The notes below the pieces were generated by a model, which saw only the letters and a list, made by a program, of their open reading frames with translations, was not told where the DNA came from and searched no databases. Positions 1-7,209 of a stretch of 20,311 nucleotides of DNA are shown here, piece by piece (position 1 is the stretch's first letter; each line of letters opens with the position of its first letter). This DNA comes from Betaproteobacteria bacterium (GTDB taxonomy: Bacteria; Pseudomonadota; Gammaproteobacteria; Burkholderiales; Casimicrobiaceae), in contig VBCS01000213.1 of assembly GCA_005888955.1 (NCBI GenBank), positions 1 through 20,311 of the forward strand. Direction: 5' to 3'. Both the position numbers and the translations under genes were made by a program.

Positions 1-1
1 G

Positions 2-277
2 GACATTCTCAACAAGCACGACATCCCCTGCGGTCCGATTCTGTCGATGAAGGAGATCGCCGAGGAGCCGTCACTGCGCAAGACCGGAACCGTCGTCGAG
101 GTCGATCACCCGAAGCGCGGCAAGTATCTGTCGGTCGGCAACCCGATCAAGATGTCGGAGAGTCCCACCGAAGTGACCCGTTCGCCGCTGCTCGGCGAGC
201 ACACCGACGAAGTGCTCGCCGAGCTCGGTTACGACAAGGACACCATCGCGGCGCTGCACGCCGAAAAGGTGATCTGA
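2..277 (+). CDS. frc: Formyl-CoA:oxalate CoA-transferase, C-terminal part (5' end outside window)
   Basis: The reading frame is open from base 2 and ends at TGA 275-277, giving the last 91 residues of a class III CoA-transferase. The tail contains HDIPCGPILSMKEI, a GTVVEVDHPKRGKY segment and SPLLGEHTDEVLAELGY, which match the C-terminus of formyl-CoA transferases (Frc/YfdW) as I remember them. Family members swap CoA between formyl-CoA and oxalate; the oxalyl-CoA is then decarboxylated by Oxc. The catalytic aspartate lies in the missing N-terminal part, so substrate specificity is inferred from the tail only. Another class III CoA-transferase remains possible. The next gene starts 71 bases downstream on the same strand and encodes an acyl-CoA synthetase, which fits an oxalate/CoA-thioester operon. 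Confidence 0.85.
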   Translation, partial: DILNKHDIPCGPILSMKEIAEEPSLRKTGTVVEVDHPKRGKYLSVGNPIKMSESPTEVTRSPLLGEHTDEVLAELGYDKDTIAALHAEKVI

Positions 278-348
278 AGGGCAATACGGAGAGTGGCAGT
301 GGGCGACGCGCGCCTCGCGCCGTCGCGCTCGATATCGAGGGAAAGATC

Positions 349-2478
349 ATGGCGAACAACAAGACCGAAGTCAGGCGGATTCTGGACAAGGTGAAAGCCG
401 AAGGGCGCACGTCGCTGACCGCACCGGAAGGCAAGCTCGTCTGCGACGCGTATGGCATTCCCGTCCCGAAGGAAGGTGTCGCAACGTCTGCCGCCGACGC
501 CGCCAAGCTCGCGACCGGGATGGGCTTTCCCGTCGTCCTGAAGATCGTTTCCCCGGAGATCCTCCACAAGACCGAAGCGGGCGGCGTGCTCGTCGGCGTG
601 AAGAGTGCCGACGAAGTCCAGAAGGGCTTCGACACGATCATGGCCAACGCGAAGAAGTACAACGCCAAGGCCAACCTGCTCGGCGTTCAGGTGCAGCAGA
701 TGCTCTCAGGCGGACAGGAAGTCATCGTCGGCGCGGTAACCGATCCGTCGTTCGGCAAGCTCGTGGCTTTTGGTCTGGGCGGCGTGCTGGTCGAAGTGCT
801 CAAGGACATCACGTTCCGGTTGGCGCCCGCGACGCGCGAGGACGCGCTGTCGATGCAGGACGGTATCGCGGCAGCGGCGATCCTCAAAGGGGTGCGCGGC
901 GCGGACCCGATCGACCGCGAATCGCTCGCGCGCATCATCGAAAACGTGTCGCTGCTGGTCTCGGATTTTCCCGAGATCGCCGAGATGGATTTGAACCCCG
1001 TGTTCGCCACCAAGAACGGTGCGACGGCCGCCGACGTGCGCATCGTGGTCGATTTCAAGCCGGTGCCGCCGCGCTATCGGCCCAGCCACGACGATATCGT
1101 GCGCGACATGAATCGCATCATGAAACCGGATGCCGTCGCCGTCATCGGCGCGTCGTCCGAGGACGGAAAGATCGGCAATTCGGTGATGAAGAATCTCATC
1201 AACGGCGGGTACAAGGGCGAGATCTACCCGATCAACCCGTCCGCGAGCGAGATCATGGGGCGCAAGGCGTACAAGAGCGTCAAGGACGTGCCCGGCAAGA
1301 TCGACGTTGCGGTATTCGCCATCCCCGCCAAGTTCGTCCCGCAGGCGTTGGTCGAAGTCGGCGAGAAGAAGATTCCCGGCGCGGTGCTCATTCCTTCCGG
1401 CTTCGCCGAAACCGGCAACGTGGCGGGTCAGAAGGAAATCGTCGAAATAGGGCACAAGTACGGCGTACGCCTGATGGGCCCCAACATCTACGGCTTCTAC
1501 TACACCTGGAAGAACCTCTGCGCCACCTTCTGCACGGCGTACGACGTCAAGGGCCACGCGGCGCTGTCGTCGCAGTCGGGCGGCATCGGCATGGCGATCA
1601 TCGGTTTTTCGCGCTCGGCCAAGATGGGCGTCTCCGCCATCGTGGGCCTGGGCAACAAGTGCGACATCGACGAGGACGATCTGCTCACGTTCTTCGAGCA
1701 GGACGACAACACGCAGATCATCGCCCAGCACTGCGAGGACCTGAAGGACGGGCGCGCTTTCGCGGAGGTCGCGAAGCGCGTGTCGAAGAAAAAACCGGTC
1801 GTCGTGCTCAAGGCCGGGCGCACCGCCGTGGGCGCGCGCGCGGCGAGCTCGCATACCGGAGCGCTCGCCGGCAACGACAAGATCTACGAGGACGTGTTCA
1901 AGCAATCGGGAGTCATTCGCGCGCGGAGCCTGCGCGACCTGCTCGAATTCGCCCGGGCGATTCCCGTGCTTCCGACGCCGAAGGGCGAAAACGTGATCAT
2001 CATCACCGGAGCGGGCGGGTCGGGCGTGCTGCTCTCCGATGCGGTCGTGGATAACGGGCTCACGCTGATGGCCATGCCGCCCGATCTCGACGCCGCGTTT
2101 CGCAAGTTCATCCCTCCGTTCGGTGCCGCGGGCAATCCGGTCGACATCACCGGCGGCGAGCCTCCCAAGACCTACCAGAACACGATCCGCCTCGGGCTGG
2201 AAGACCCGCGCATCCACGCGCTGATCCTCGGCTACTGGCACACCATCATTACGCCGCCGATGGTGTTTGCCAAGCTCGCGTCGGAAGTCGTTGAAGAGAT
2301 GCGGGCCAAAGGCATCGACAAGCCGGTTGTGGCGTCGCTGGCGGGCGATGTGCAGGTCGAGGAAGCGGCCGAATATCTCTTCGATCACGGCATCCCGGCA
2401 TATCCCTATTCGACGGAAATGCCGGTCGCGGTGCTCGGCGCGAAGTACCAGTGGGCGCGCGGCGCCGGATTGATCTGA
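349..2478 (+). CDS. Fused ADP-forming acyl-CoA synthetase (acetate-CoA ligase family)
   Basis: A 709-residue protein of the NDP-forming acyl-CoA synthetase family, which interconverts acyl-CoA, ADP and phosphate with acid, CoA and ATP. The order is an ATP-grasp domain (about residues 10-235, with HKTEAGGV near 73 and EMDLNPVF near 220), a CoA-binding Rossmann domain (from AVIGASS near 264 to about 375), then succinyl-CoA-ligase-like domains. These contain SQSGGIG and the SHTGALAG motif with His502, where the family's phosphorylated histidine is thought to lie. This beta-then-alpha order is the reverse of the commoner alpha-beta fusion. The ATG is preceded by GAGGGA at a suitable distance. It follows the frc-like gene by 71 bases and is probably cotranscribed, perhaps recovering ATP from a CoA ester or recharging the CoA pool. 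The substrate cannot be read from sequence. Confidence 0.88.
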   Translation: MANNKTEVRRILDKVKAEGRTSLTAPEGKLVCDAYGIPVPKEGVATSAADAAKLATGMGFPVVLKIVSPEILHKTEAGGVLVGVKSADEVQKGFDTIMANAKKYNAKANLLGVQVQQMLSGGQEVIVGAVTDPSFGKLVAFGLGGVLVEVLKDITFRLAPATREDALSMQDGIAAAAILKGVRGADPIDRESLARIIENVSLLVSDFPEIAEMDLNPVFATKNGATAADVRIVVDFKPVPPRYRPSHDDIVRDMNRIMKPDAVAVIGASSEDGKIGNSVMKNLINGGYKGEIYPINPSASEIMGRKAYKSVKDVPGKIDVAVFAIPAKFVPQALVEVGEKKIPGAVLIPSGFAETGNVAGQKEIVEIGHKYGVRLMGPNIYGFYYTWKNLCATFCTAYDVKGHAALSSQSGGIGMAIIGFSRSAKMGVSAIVGLGNKCDIDEDDLLTFFEQDDNTQIIAQHCEDLKDGRAFAEVAKRVSKKKPVVVLKAGRTAVGARAASSHTGALAGNDKIYEDVFKQSGVIRARSLRDLLEFARAIPVLPTPKGENVIIITGAGGSGVLLSDAVVDNGLTLMAMPPDLDAAFRKFIPPFGAAGNPVDITGGEPPKTYQNTIRLGLEDPRIHALILGYWHTIITPPMVFAKLASEVVEEMRAKGIDKPVVASLAGDVQVEEAAEYLFDHGIPAYPYSTEMPVAVLGAKYQWARGAGLI

Positions 2479-2490
2479 TCTCCGGAAAAG

Positions 2491-3489
2491 CTAGCCTGTC
2501 GCTTGTTCCGGGCGGACCTCGAGCATGATCTTGCCGATGTGCTGCGAAGACTCCATTAGCGCGTGCGCGGCCGCCGCTTCCTGCAGTGGAAACACGCGGT
2601 AAATCACAGGCTTCAGGCGCCCCGTCTCGAACAGCGGCCAGACGCGTTCGCGCAGCGCCCGCGCGATGGCCGCCTTACGCTCGCGCGGGCTCGCGCGCAT
2701 CGTCGAACCGGTGACGGTCAATCGCTTGAGCATGATGAACCGCCAGTCGACCTCGGCCCGGCTGCCGTGCAGGAACGCGATGATCACCAACCGGCCTTCG
2801 AGCGCGAGACACTTCAGGTTCTTCTCGATGTAATCGCCGCCGACGATGTCGAGCACGACGTCGACGCCGCGCTTGGCCGTTATCCCGGCGACCTCGGCCG
2901 CGAAATCTCGTTCTCGATAGTTGATCGCGTGATCAGCGCCGATGTCGCGGCAATACGCGGCCTTGTCCGCGTTGCCGACGGTCGTGATGACCGTCGCCCC
3001 GAATGCCTTCGCCAGCTGTATCGCGCAGAGTCCGATGCCGCCCGAGCCGCCGTGCACGAGGAGCGACTCGCCCTCTTGCAGCCGGCCGCGCTCGAACACG
3101 TTGTGCCACACGGTGAAATAGTTTTCGGGCAGGCTCGCCGCTTCCAGCACCGACAATCCGCGCGGCAGTGGCAGGCAGTGGGTGGCCGGCGCGGTGCAGT
3201 ACTCCGCGTAGCCGCCACCCGGCGTCAGTGCGCACACGACATCACCGACGCGCCACGCATCGACGTCCTCGCCCAGCGCGACGATCGTCCCGGCGACTTC
3301 GAGCCCGATGATCGGCGACGCATCCGGTGGCGGCGGATAGCCTCCCGCGCGTTGCAGACAGTCGGGACGATTGACACCTGCGTAGGCGACGCGAATCAAG
3401 ACGTCGCCTCGCTTGGGCGCGGGCACCTGCGCTTCCGCGACAGCCAGCACTTCCGGCGGTCCGGGCTCGCGGGCAGCGACAAAGCGCAT
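2491..3489 (-). CDS. NAD(P)H quinone oxidoreductase, PIG3 / zeta-crystallin family
   Basis: A medium-chain dehydrogenase/reductase of 332 residues without structural zinc. The N-terminal GroES-like part contains YAGVNRPDCLQRAGGYP (about residues 36-52) and GLEVAGTI. The nucleotide-binding loop HGGSGGIG lies at about 146-153. These match the quinone oxidoreductase PIG3 family, whose members reduce quinones or enones with NADPH. I place the start at ATG 3489 (MRFVAAREPG), where family homology begins; the frame extends 13 codons upstream to 3528 but that part looks non-coding. It converges on the acyl-CoA synthetase gene with 12 bases between the stops and diverges from the malonyl-CoA synthetase gene. 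Physiological substrate unknown. Confidence 0.88.
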   Translation of the reverse strand: MRFVAAREPGPPEVLAVAEAQVPAPKRGDVLIRVAYAGVNRPDCLQRAGGYPPPPDASPIIGLEVAGTIVALGEDVDAWRVGDVVCALTPGGGYAEYCTAPATHCLPLPRGLSVLEAASLPENYFTVWHNVFERGRLQEGESLLVHGGSGGIGLCAIQLAKAFGATVITTVGNADKAAYCRDIGADHAINYRERDFAAEVAGITAKRGVDVVLDIVGGDYIEKNLKCLALEGRLVIIAFLHGSRAEVDWRFIMLKRLTVTGSTMRASPRERKAAIARALRERVWPLFETGRLKPVIYRVFPLQEAAAAHALMESSQHIGKIMLEVRPEQATG

Positions 3490-3542
3490 GATGGAGGGTA
3501 GATTCACGACGGACCGCTGGGCGTGCACTCGACGTTCGGACG

Positions 3543-3552
3543 TACAATTGTA
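3543..3552. promoter_or_regulatory. Palindromic TACAATTGTA, possible back-to-back -10 boxes of a divergent promoter
   Basis: The perfect palindrome TACAATTGTA lies in the 80-base gap between the oxidoreductase start (3489, -) and the matB-like start (3570, +). Each half reads TACAAT, an acceptable sigma70 -10 box, on its own strand. I see no good -35 box at 16-18 bases on either side, so this could equally be a small operator. Predicted leaders are about 15 bases (matB side) and 50 bases (oxidoreductase side). Confidence 0.4.
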
Positions 3553-3569
3553 GCCGGCCGCGCGTGACC

Positions 3570-5066
3570 ATGAACGCCAACCTGTACGCGCTCTTGCGCG
3601 ATCACTTCGCCGAGGATGCGGAGCAGCCTTGCCTGCTCATCCCCGGCGGCCCGGTGATTCACTACGACGATCTCGACGCCACGTCGGCGCGCATCGCCAA
3701 CGCGCTCTCCGCCGCGGGATGCCGTCCTGGTGATCGCGTGGCCGTGCAGACGGAAAAATGCTGGCAGTCGCTCGCGCTCTATCTCGCCTGCCTTCGCGCA
3801 GGACTGGTCTACCTGCCGCTCAACACCGGCTATCAGAAGAGCGAGCTCGAATATTTCTTTGCCGACGCCGAGCCGACCGTGATCGTGTGCCAGCCCGATG
3901 CCGCGGAGTCCACGGCCGCGTTGCGTCCGCAGTCTACCGTCCTCACGCTCGATGGCGCGGCGGGGACGCTGCTCGATCGCGCTGCCGACCAGCGCGACAG
4001 CTTCGAACCGATATCGTCCATGCCCGACGATCTGGCGACCATCGTTTACACGTCGGGCACCACGGGACGCTCCAAAGGCGCCATGCTCTCGCACCGCAAT
4101 CTCGCTAGCAACGCGCTCACCCTGGTCGAGCAATGGGGCTTCACGCGCGGAGACGTCCTGCTTCATGCCCTTCCGGTCTACCACGTGCACGGACTGTTCG
4201 TCGCCTGCCACTGTGCGCTGCTTTCGGGCAGCCGGATGCTCTGGCTGCCGAAGTTCGATGCAGCCGAAGTGATCGGACTGCTGCCGCATGCGACCGTGAT
4301 GATGGGTGTGCCGACGTTCTACACTCGTCTGCTCGCCGACCCGTCTTTCGACGCCAACGTTTGCCGCAGCATGCGCCTGTTCGTTTCCGGCTCGGCGCCG
4401 CTTCTCCCCGAAACCTTCGAAAGCTTTCGCGCGCGCACCGGACACGCCGTCCTCGAACGCTACGGGATGACCGAAACCGGAATGAACACCGCAAACCCCC
4501 TCGCGGGCGAGCGCATCCCGGGCTCCGTCGGACTGCCTTTGCCCGGCGTCTCGGTGCGGATCGTCGATGGCGATGCACGTGCCTGCGGGCCGGAAACCGT
4601 CGGCGCCATCGAGGTCAAGGGACCGAACGTCTTCGGCGGATACTGGCGCATGCCCGAAAAGATGCGCGAAGAGTTCACTGCCGACGGCTACTTCAAAACC
4701 GGCGACATGGGCGAGTGGCTCCCCAACGGCTATATGAAGATCGTCGGCCGCGCGAAAGACCTGATCATAACCGGCGGCCTCAACGTCTATCCTGCGGAGA
4801 TCGAAGAAAAGATCAATGCTCTGCCGGGCGTTGTCGAATCTGCGGTGATCGGCGTGCCCGATCCGGATTTCGGCGAAGCCGTGACGGCGGTAGTAGTCAT
4901 CCGCCCCGGAGACGCGTTGAACGAATCGGAGCTGATCTCGGTGCTGAAAGCCGACATCGCGAGCTTCAAGGTTCCCAAGCGCGTACATATGGTCGCCGAC
5001 CTTCCGCGCAACGCGATGGGCAAGGTGCAGAAGAACGTCCTGAGAGCGATGTATTCGTCAAAGTGA
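3570..5066 (+). CDS. matB: Malonyl-CoA synthetase (MatB-like acyl-CoA ligase)
   Basis: An ANL-superfamily adenylating enzyme of 498 residues. It shows the phosphate-binding loop YTSGTTGRSKG (from Tyr160), the ERYGMTETGMNT motif, the hinge and gate region KTGDMGEW / GRAKDLIITGG, and the C-terminal PRNAMGKVQK with catalytic Lys485. The run from MTETGM through GSVGLPLPGV resembles malonate-CoA ligases (MatB/ACSF3), which make malonyl-CoA from malonate, ATP and CoA through an acyl-AMP. ATG 3570 is chosen; GTG 3564, two codons upstream in frame, is an alternative. The gene is divergent from the quinone oxidoreductase and ends inside an inverted repeat. No MatA or MatC gene is visible nearby, so malonate specificity is inferred from motif resemblance only. 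Confidence 0.82.
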   Translation: MNANLYALLRDHFAEDAEQPCLLIPGGPVIHYDDLDATSARIANALSAAGCRPGDRVAVQTEKCWQSLALYLACLRAGLVYLPLNTGYQKSELEYFFADAEPTVIVCQPDAAESTAALRPQSTVLTLDGAAGTLLDRAADQRDSFEPISSMPDDLATIVYTSGTTGRSKGAMLSHRNLASNALTLVEQWGFTRGDVLLHALPVYHVHGLFVACHCALLSGSRMLWLPKFDAAEVIGLLPHATVMMGVPTFYTRLLADPSFDANVCRSMRLFVSGSAPLLPETFESFRARTGHAVLERYGMTETGMNTANPLAGERIPGSVGLPLPGVSVRIVDGDARACGPETVGAIEVKGPNVFGGYWRMPEKMREEFTADGYFKTGDMGEWLPNGYMKIVGRAKDLIITGGLNVYPAEIEEKINALPGVVESAVIGVPDPDFGEAVTAVVVIRPGDALNESELISVLKADIASFKVPKRVHMVADLPRNAMGKVQKNVLRAMYSSK

Positions 5067-5122
5067 CGCGGCTGTCCGAGAGCAACACGCGAAGCGTCGC
5101 GGCGATCGGAGACAGCCGCGTC
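5065..5122 (+). terminator. 12-bp perfect inverted repeat at the matB-like stop codon
   Basis: GACGCGGCTGTC (5065-5076, overlapping the TGA stop) is exactly complementary to GACAGCCGCGTC (5111-5122), with 34 bases between. It could end or stabilise the matB-like transcript. There is no T tract, so a classical intrinsic terminator is not supported. The right arm runs into the first REP-like element. Confidence 0.35.
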
Positions 5123-5207
5123 ATCCCGGGCGGGCGCGTAGCGCGAGGCCCGGGATCCAGGTTCTTGCGACGTGCGACACTGGATTCCCGCCTTCGCGGG
5201 AATGACG
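5120..5207. repeat. Pair of inverted REP-like palindromes (BIME-like)
   Basis: Two related palindromic units face each other between convergent genes. Unit A (5120-5160) runs from GTCATCCCGGGC to GCCCGGGATCCAG. Unit B (5180-5207) runs from CTGGATTCCCGCC to GGCGGGAATGACG when read on the appropriate strands, with the core CCCGCCTTCGCGGG. The reverse complement of B begins GTCATTCCCGCGAAGG and ends GGGAATCCAG, clearly the same family as A. Elements of this type are dispersed in many copies in beta- and gammaproteobacterial genomes, usually in intergenic gaps. Confidence 0.75.
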
Positions 5208-5217
5208 CCATGATTCG

Positions 5218-5682
5218 CTACCGCCGCAGCAGCTTAGCGTCAATGAATTTCCACTCTCCCGGCTCGACCGGCGTGATCGACAGCCGGTTGCCACGCTGCA
5301 GGAGCCGCATCGCTGCGAGCTCGCGTTGCGCGCGCAACTCGGCGAGCGGAACGAGCCGCGTCTTCTCGACTAGAGTCACTTCGACGTTGAACCAGCGGGG
5401 CGCGGCGCGCGTCGCTTTGGGGTCGTAGTAGGGACTATGGCGGTCGAATTGGCTCGCGTCCGCGTACGCCGCCTTGCTGATCCGTACGACGCCCGCAATG
5501 CCTGGCTCGGGGCAGCTCGAGTGGTAGAAGAAGGCGAGATCGCCGACCTGCATCTGGTCGCGCATGAAGTTCCGCGCCTGGTAATTGCGCACGCCGAACC
5601 AAGCGATCGTCTTCTTCGGCATCGCCGCGAGGTCGTCGATCGAAACCTCGTCGGGCTCCGACTTCATCAACCAGTGGCGCAT
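5218..5682 (-). CDS. EVE-domain protein
   Basis: A 154-residue single-domain protein. It starts MRHWLMKSEPDE and contains WFGVRNYQARNFMRDQM, the GDLAFFYHS strand and a YYDPKA segment, the usual hallmarks of stand-alone EVE domains (PUA-like fold). Family members are thought to bind modified bases in DNA or RNA; no ligand can be predicted here. The start at ATG 5682 is set by the conserved HWLMKSEP opening. The frame remains open upstream to 5748, but that part would read through the 6S RNA terminator. The start codon lies only eight bases beyond the terminator stem, leaving no room for a normal ribosome-binding site. It converges on the matB-like gene. Confidence 0.88.
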   Translation of the reverse strand: MRHWLMKSEPDEVSIDDLAAMPKKTIAWFGVRNYQARNFMRDQMQVGDLAFFYHSSCPEPGIAGVVRISKAAYADASQFDRHSPYYDPKATRAAPRWFNVEVTLVEKTRLVPLAELRAQRELAAMRLLQRGNRLSITPVEPGEWKFIDAKLLRR

Positions 5683-5716
5683 AAGAAAACCGCGGCGTCG
5701 CTTCAACGACGCCGCG
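5683..5716 (-). terminator. Intrinsic terminator after 6S RNA
   Basis: A perfect 10-bp stem, CGCGGCGTCG (5691-5700) with CGACGCCGCG (5707-5716), closes a 6-base loop. On the minus strand it is followed by GGTTTTCTT, a T-rich tract. This is a textbook Rho-independent terminator for the leftward 6S RNA / zapA transcript. The T tract ends right at the EVE start codon (5682). Confidence 0.85.
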
Positions 5717-5724
5717 TCAGAATA

Positions 5725-5912
5725 GGCCCCCCGCCTGTGCCGTGCCAACCGTCATCTTGAACCTGGGTTCAAGAGGGTCGCCTACCCGGACCATTAGGCG
5801 CTTCCGCGTAGGGAGCGCACACCGGTCCATTAGGGCGCGGCGACCTCGCTATCGTAGCATTGGTTCAAAGAGTGTATGGCCAGCTCGAACACCGCAGGGG
5901 ACGAACGTTGCA
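5725..5912 (-). ncRNA. ssrS: 6S RNA
   Basis: On the minus strand, just after zapA, the sequence contains CTTGAACCCAGGTTCAAG (around 5756-5774), matching the conserved 3'-half hairpin of 6S RNA. About 90 bases upstream is CTTTGAACCAATGCTA, matching the 5'-side motif. The ends can pair in part (CCCCTG and GTGTT with GGCAC and CAGGCGGGG), giving the long rod with a central bulge typical of the family. The position directly downstream of zapA is the conserved place for ssrS in beta- and gammaproteobacteria. 6S RNA mimics an open promoter and sequesters sigma70 RNA polymerase in stationary phase. The ends are approximate (plus or minus about 10 bases). Confidence 0.85.
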
Positions 5913-5934
5913 GTCGAGCAGGCTGTCGACAACT

Positions 5935-6258
5935 TCAGAAAAGCTTCTCCTGCTCCGCCATCGCACGATCGATGGCTGTCTGCATGGCGGAAATTCTACG
6001 CTGAATGGCCGCGCTGTCAAAACCGCTGGTCGCCGGCTTCCCGCTTCTGGCGCGCAGCACTTCGTGCGCGATATTGAGCGCCGCCATCACGGCGATGCGC
6101 TCGGTGCCCGCAACCTTCCCCGAATCGCGGATCTCGCGCATCCGGTGGTCGAGAAACTGTACCGCCTGCAGCAACTCTTCCCGCTCCGACTCCTTGCACG
6201 CGACGCGGTACTCGCGTCCGAGAATCGATACATCGAGGGTGAGCGAACGATCGTCCAC
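5935..6258 (-). CDS. zapA: Cell division protein ZapA
   Basis: A 107-residue protein. The N-terminal segment (LTLDVSILGREYRVACKESE, DHRMREIRDSG) and the following helix (ERIAVMAALNIAHEVL) match ZapA, which binds and bundles FtsZ filaments at the division ring. The usual length is about 100-110 residues. The start is GTG 6258, because no ATG exists at the homologous N-terminus. It lies seven bases after the stop of the ZapB-like gene, with AGG of the preceding stop region as the only weak ribosome-binding site, so translation is probably coupled. 6S RNA follows directly. Confidence 0.9.
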   Translation of the reverse strand: MDDRSLTLDVSILGREYRVACKESEREELLQAVQFLDHRMREIRDSGKVAGTERIAVMAALNIAHEVLRARSGKPATSGFDSAAIQRRISAMQTAIDRAMAEQEKLF

Positions 6259-6265
6259 TGGGAGC

Positions 6266-6466
6266 CTAGTTGGCGGACTCGGGCAACTGCTGCAAGAGCG
6301 AATCGAGGCGCGCAGTCGCGGCCGCCATGCGCGCGGCGAGCGCCCGGTGCTGCTCCTGGGCGCGCACCAGCTCGCGCTTGAGCGATTCATTCTCGGCCCG
6401 CACCCGATGGTAGTCGGCGAGCAATACGGCAAGTTTCTGCTCCAGCCCGGCGAGATCGGAGTCCAT
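6266..6466 (-). CDS. Small coiled-coil cell division protein (TIGR02449 / ZapB-like)
   Basis: A 66-residue, almost wholly helical protein with heptad-like spacing (LAGLEQKLAVLLADYHRVRA, ENESLKREL, MAAATARLDSLLQQL). It matches the small family found immediately upstream of zapA in many proteobacteria, often annotated as a ZapB-like or TIGR02449 protein, and is presumed to act at the Z-ring with ZapA. The start is ATG 6466. A near-consensus promoter ends five bases before this ATG, so the transcript is probably leaderless. The gene is the first of an apparent zapB-like, zapA, ssrS unit. The role in this organism is inferred from position and coiled-coil character. Confidence 0.8.
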   Translation of the reverse strand: MDSDLAGLEQKLAVLLADYHRVRAENESLKRELVRAQEQHRALAARMAAATARLDSLLQQLPESAN

Positions 6467-6471
6467 GGCCC

Positions 6472-6501
6472 ACTATAGGCGGAACGTTTCAGCGCCGTCA
6501 A
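6472..6501 (-). promoter_or_regulatory. Sigma70 promoter of the ZapB-like gene
   Basis: On the minus strand, TTGACG (6496-6501) is followed after 18 bases by TATAGT (6472-6477). Only five bases separate the -10 box from ATG 6466, which puts the expected transcription start at or within a base or two of the start codon. Confidence 0.7.
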
Positions 6502-6585
6502 CCTGCGCGCCTTTGCAAGTGCATTGATCCCCGCACGGCGCTTCGCATGCGCGGCGAGCGGCCGCGCACTCGGCCCTACGACAGC

Positions 6586-7161
6586 TCAGCCGCCCGTCGC
6601 GAGCGGCTCGTAGCGCACGTGGAGAATTTCAAGCTGCTCGACGCCGCCCGGCGTGGTGAGCGTGACCATGTCGCCTTCGCGCGCCTTGATCAGCGCCCGG
6701 GCCATCGGCGATACCCAGCTCACGTATCCGCGGGCGGTATCGATCTCGTCGATGCCGACGATGCTGACGACGCGCTCTTCGCCGCGCAAATTGCTCACCG
6801 TCACGGTGGCGCCGAAGAAAATCTGGTCGGCATTATCCGCATCACGCCGCGCCAGTGGATCGACCACTTCCGCGCGGTCGAGGCGCAGGACGAGAAAACG
6901 GATGCGGCGATCGATCTCGCGCAAGCGCTTCTTGCCGTAGATATAGTCGCCGTTTTCGGAGCGGTCGCCGTTGCCCGCGGCCCACGCGACGGTCGCAACG
7001 ATTTCCGGACGTTCCTTGTCGACGAGCTGGCTCAACTCGGCCTTCAGGCGCGCGAAACCGCCCGGCGTCATGTAGTTGCGGCTGCCGGCGGGCAGCGGCG
7101 AAGCTTCCTCGACCTCGTCGTCGAGCTCGGTTTCTTCTTCGCGGGTGAAAGCTTTGCTCAT
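6586..7161 (-). CDS. greB: Transcription elongation factor GreB
   Basis: A 191-residue Gre factor. The N-terminal coiled coil starts NYMTPGGFARLKAEL and holds the acidic tip GDRSENGDY (Asp66, Glu69). These residues coordinate Mg2+ and stimulate RNA cleavage in backtracked RNA polymerase. KKRLREIDRRIRFL after the tip favours GreB over GreA. The C-terminal FKBP-like domain includes GIDEIDTARGYVSWVSPMAR. An acidic N-terminal extension of about 25 residues (MSKAFTREEETELDDEVEE) makes it longer than the roughly 158 residues of E. coli GreB. ATG 7161 is the best start; an in-frame extension to 7467 has no homology and would cross the promoter. It is divergent from the permease gene. Confidence 0.93.
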   Translation of the reverse strand: MSKAFTREEETELDDEVEEASPLPAGSRNYMTPGGFARLKAELSQLVDKERPEIVATVAWAAGNGDRSENGDYIYGKKRLREIDRRIRFLVLRLDRAEVVDPLARRDADNADQIFFGATVTVSNLRGEERVVSIVGIDEIDTARGYVSWVSPMARALIKAREGDMVTLTTPGGVEQLEILHVRYEPLATGG

Positions 7162-7209
7162 GATCGACCGATTCGGCGACCCAAATGCCGCGGAACCATT
7201 GAGTGCGAA

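Noticed and set aside
706..2388. Long open frame of 560 codons on the minus strand opposite the acyl-CoA synthetase
   Set aside because: It is rich in Arg, Asp and His with no family resemblance, as expected for the antisense of a GC-rich gene; the plus-strand gene is clearly real.
3504..4988. 494-codon open frame on the minus strand opposite matB-like gene
   Set aside because: It has low-complexity Arg/Gly/Glu/Val composition, no recognisable domain, and is entirely covered by a well-supported gene.
4133..5428. 431-codon plus-strand frame through matB-like gene and into the EVE gene
   Set aside because: It is very arginine-rich, out of frame with matB, and runs through the repeat region; not a plausible protein.
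5742..6077. Plus-strand frame across the 6S RNA region
   Set aside because: It overlaps a well-supported ncRNA and zapA on the other strand and has no domain or ribosome-binding site.
6527..6540. 14-bp sequence ATCCCCGCACGGCG repeated at 11799-11812
   Set aside because: A single exact 14-bp match is within chance for a GC-rich 20-kb window, and the flanks share no further identity.
6548..6568. Perfect 8-bp GC hairpin downstream of greB as a terminator
   Set aside because: No T tract follows on the minus strand, so an intrinsic terminator is not supported.
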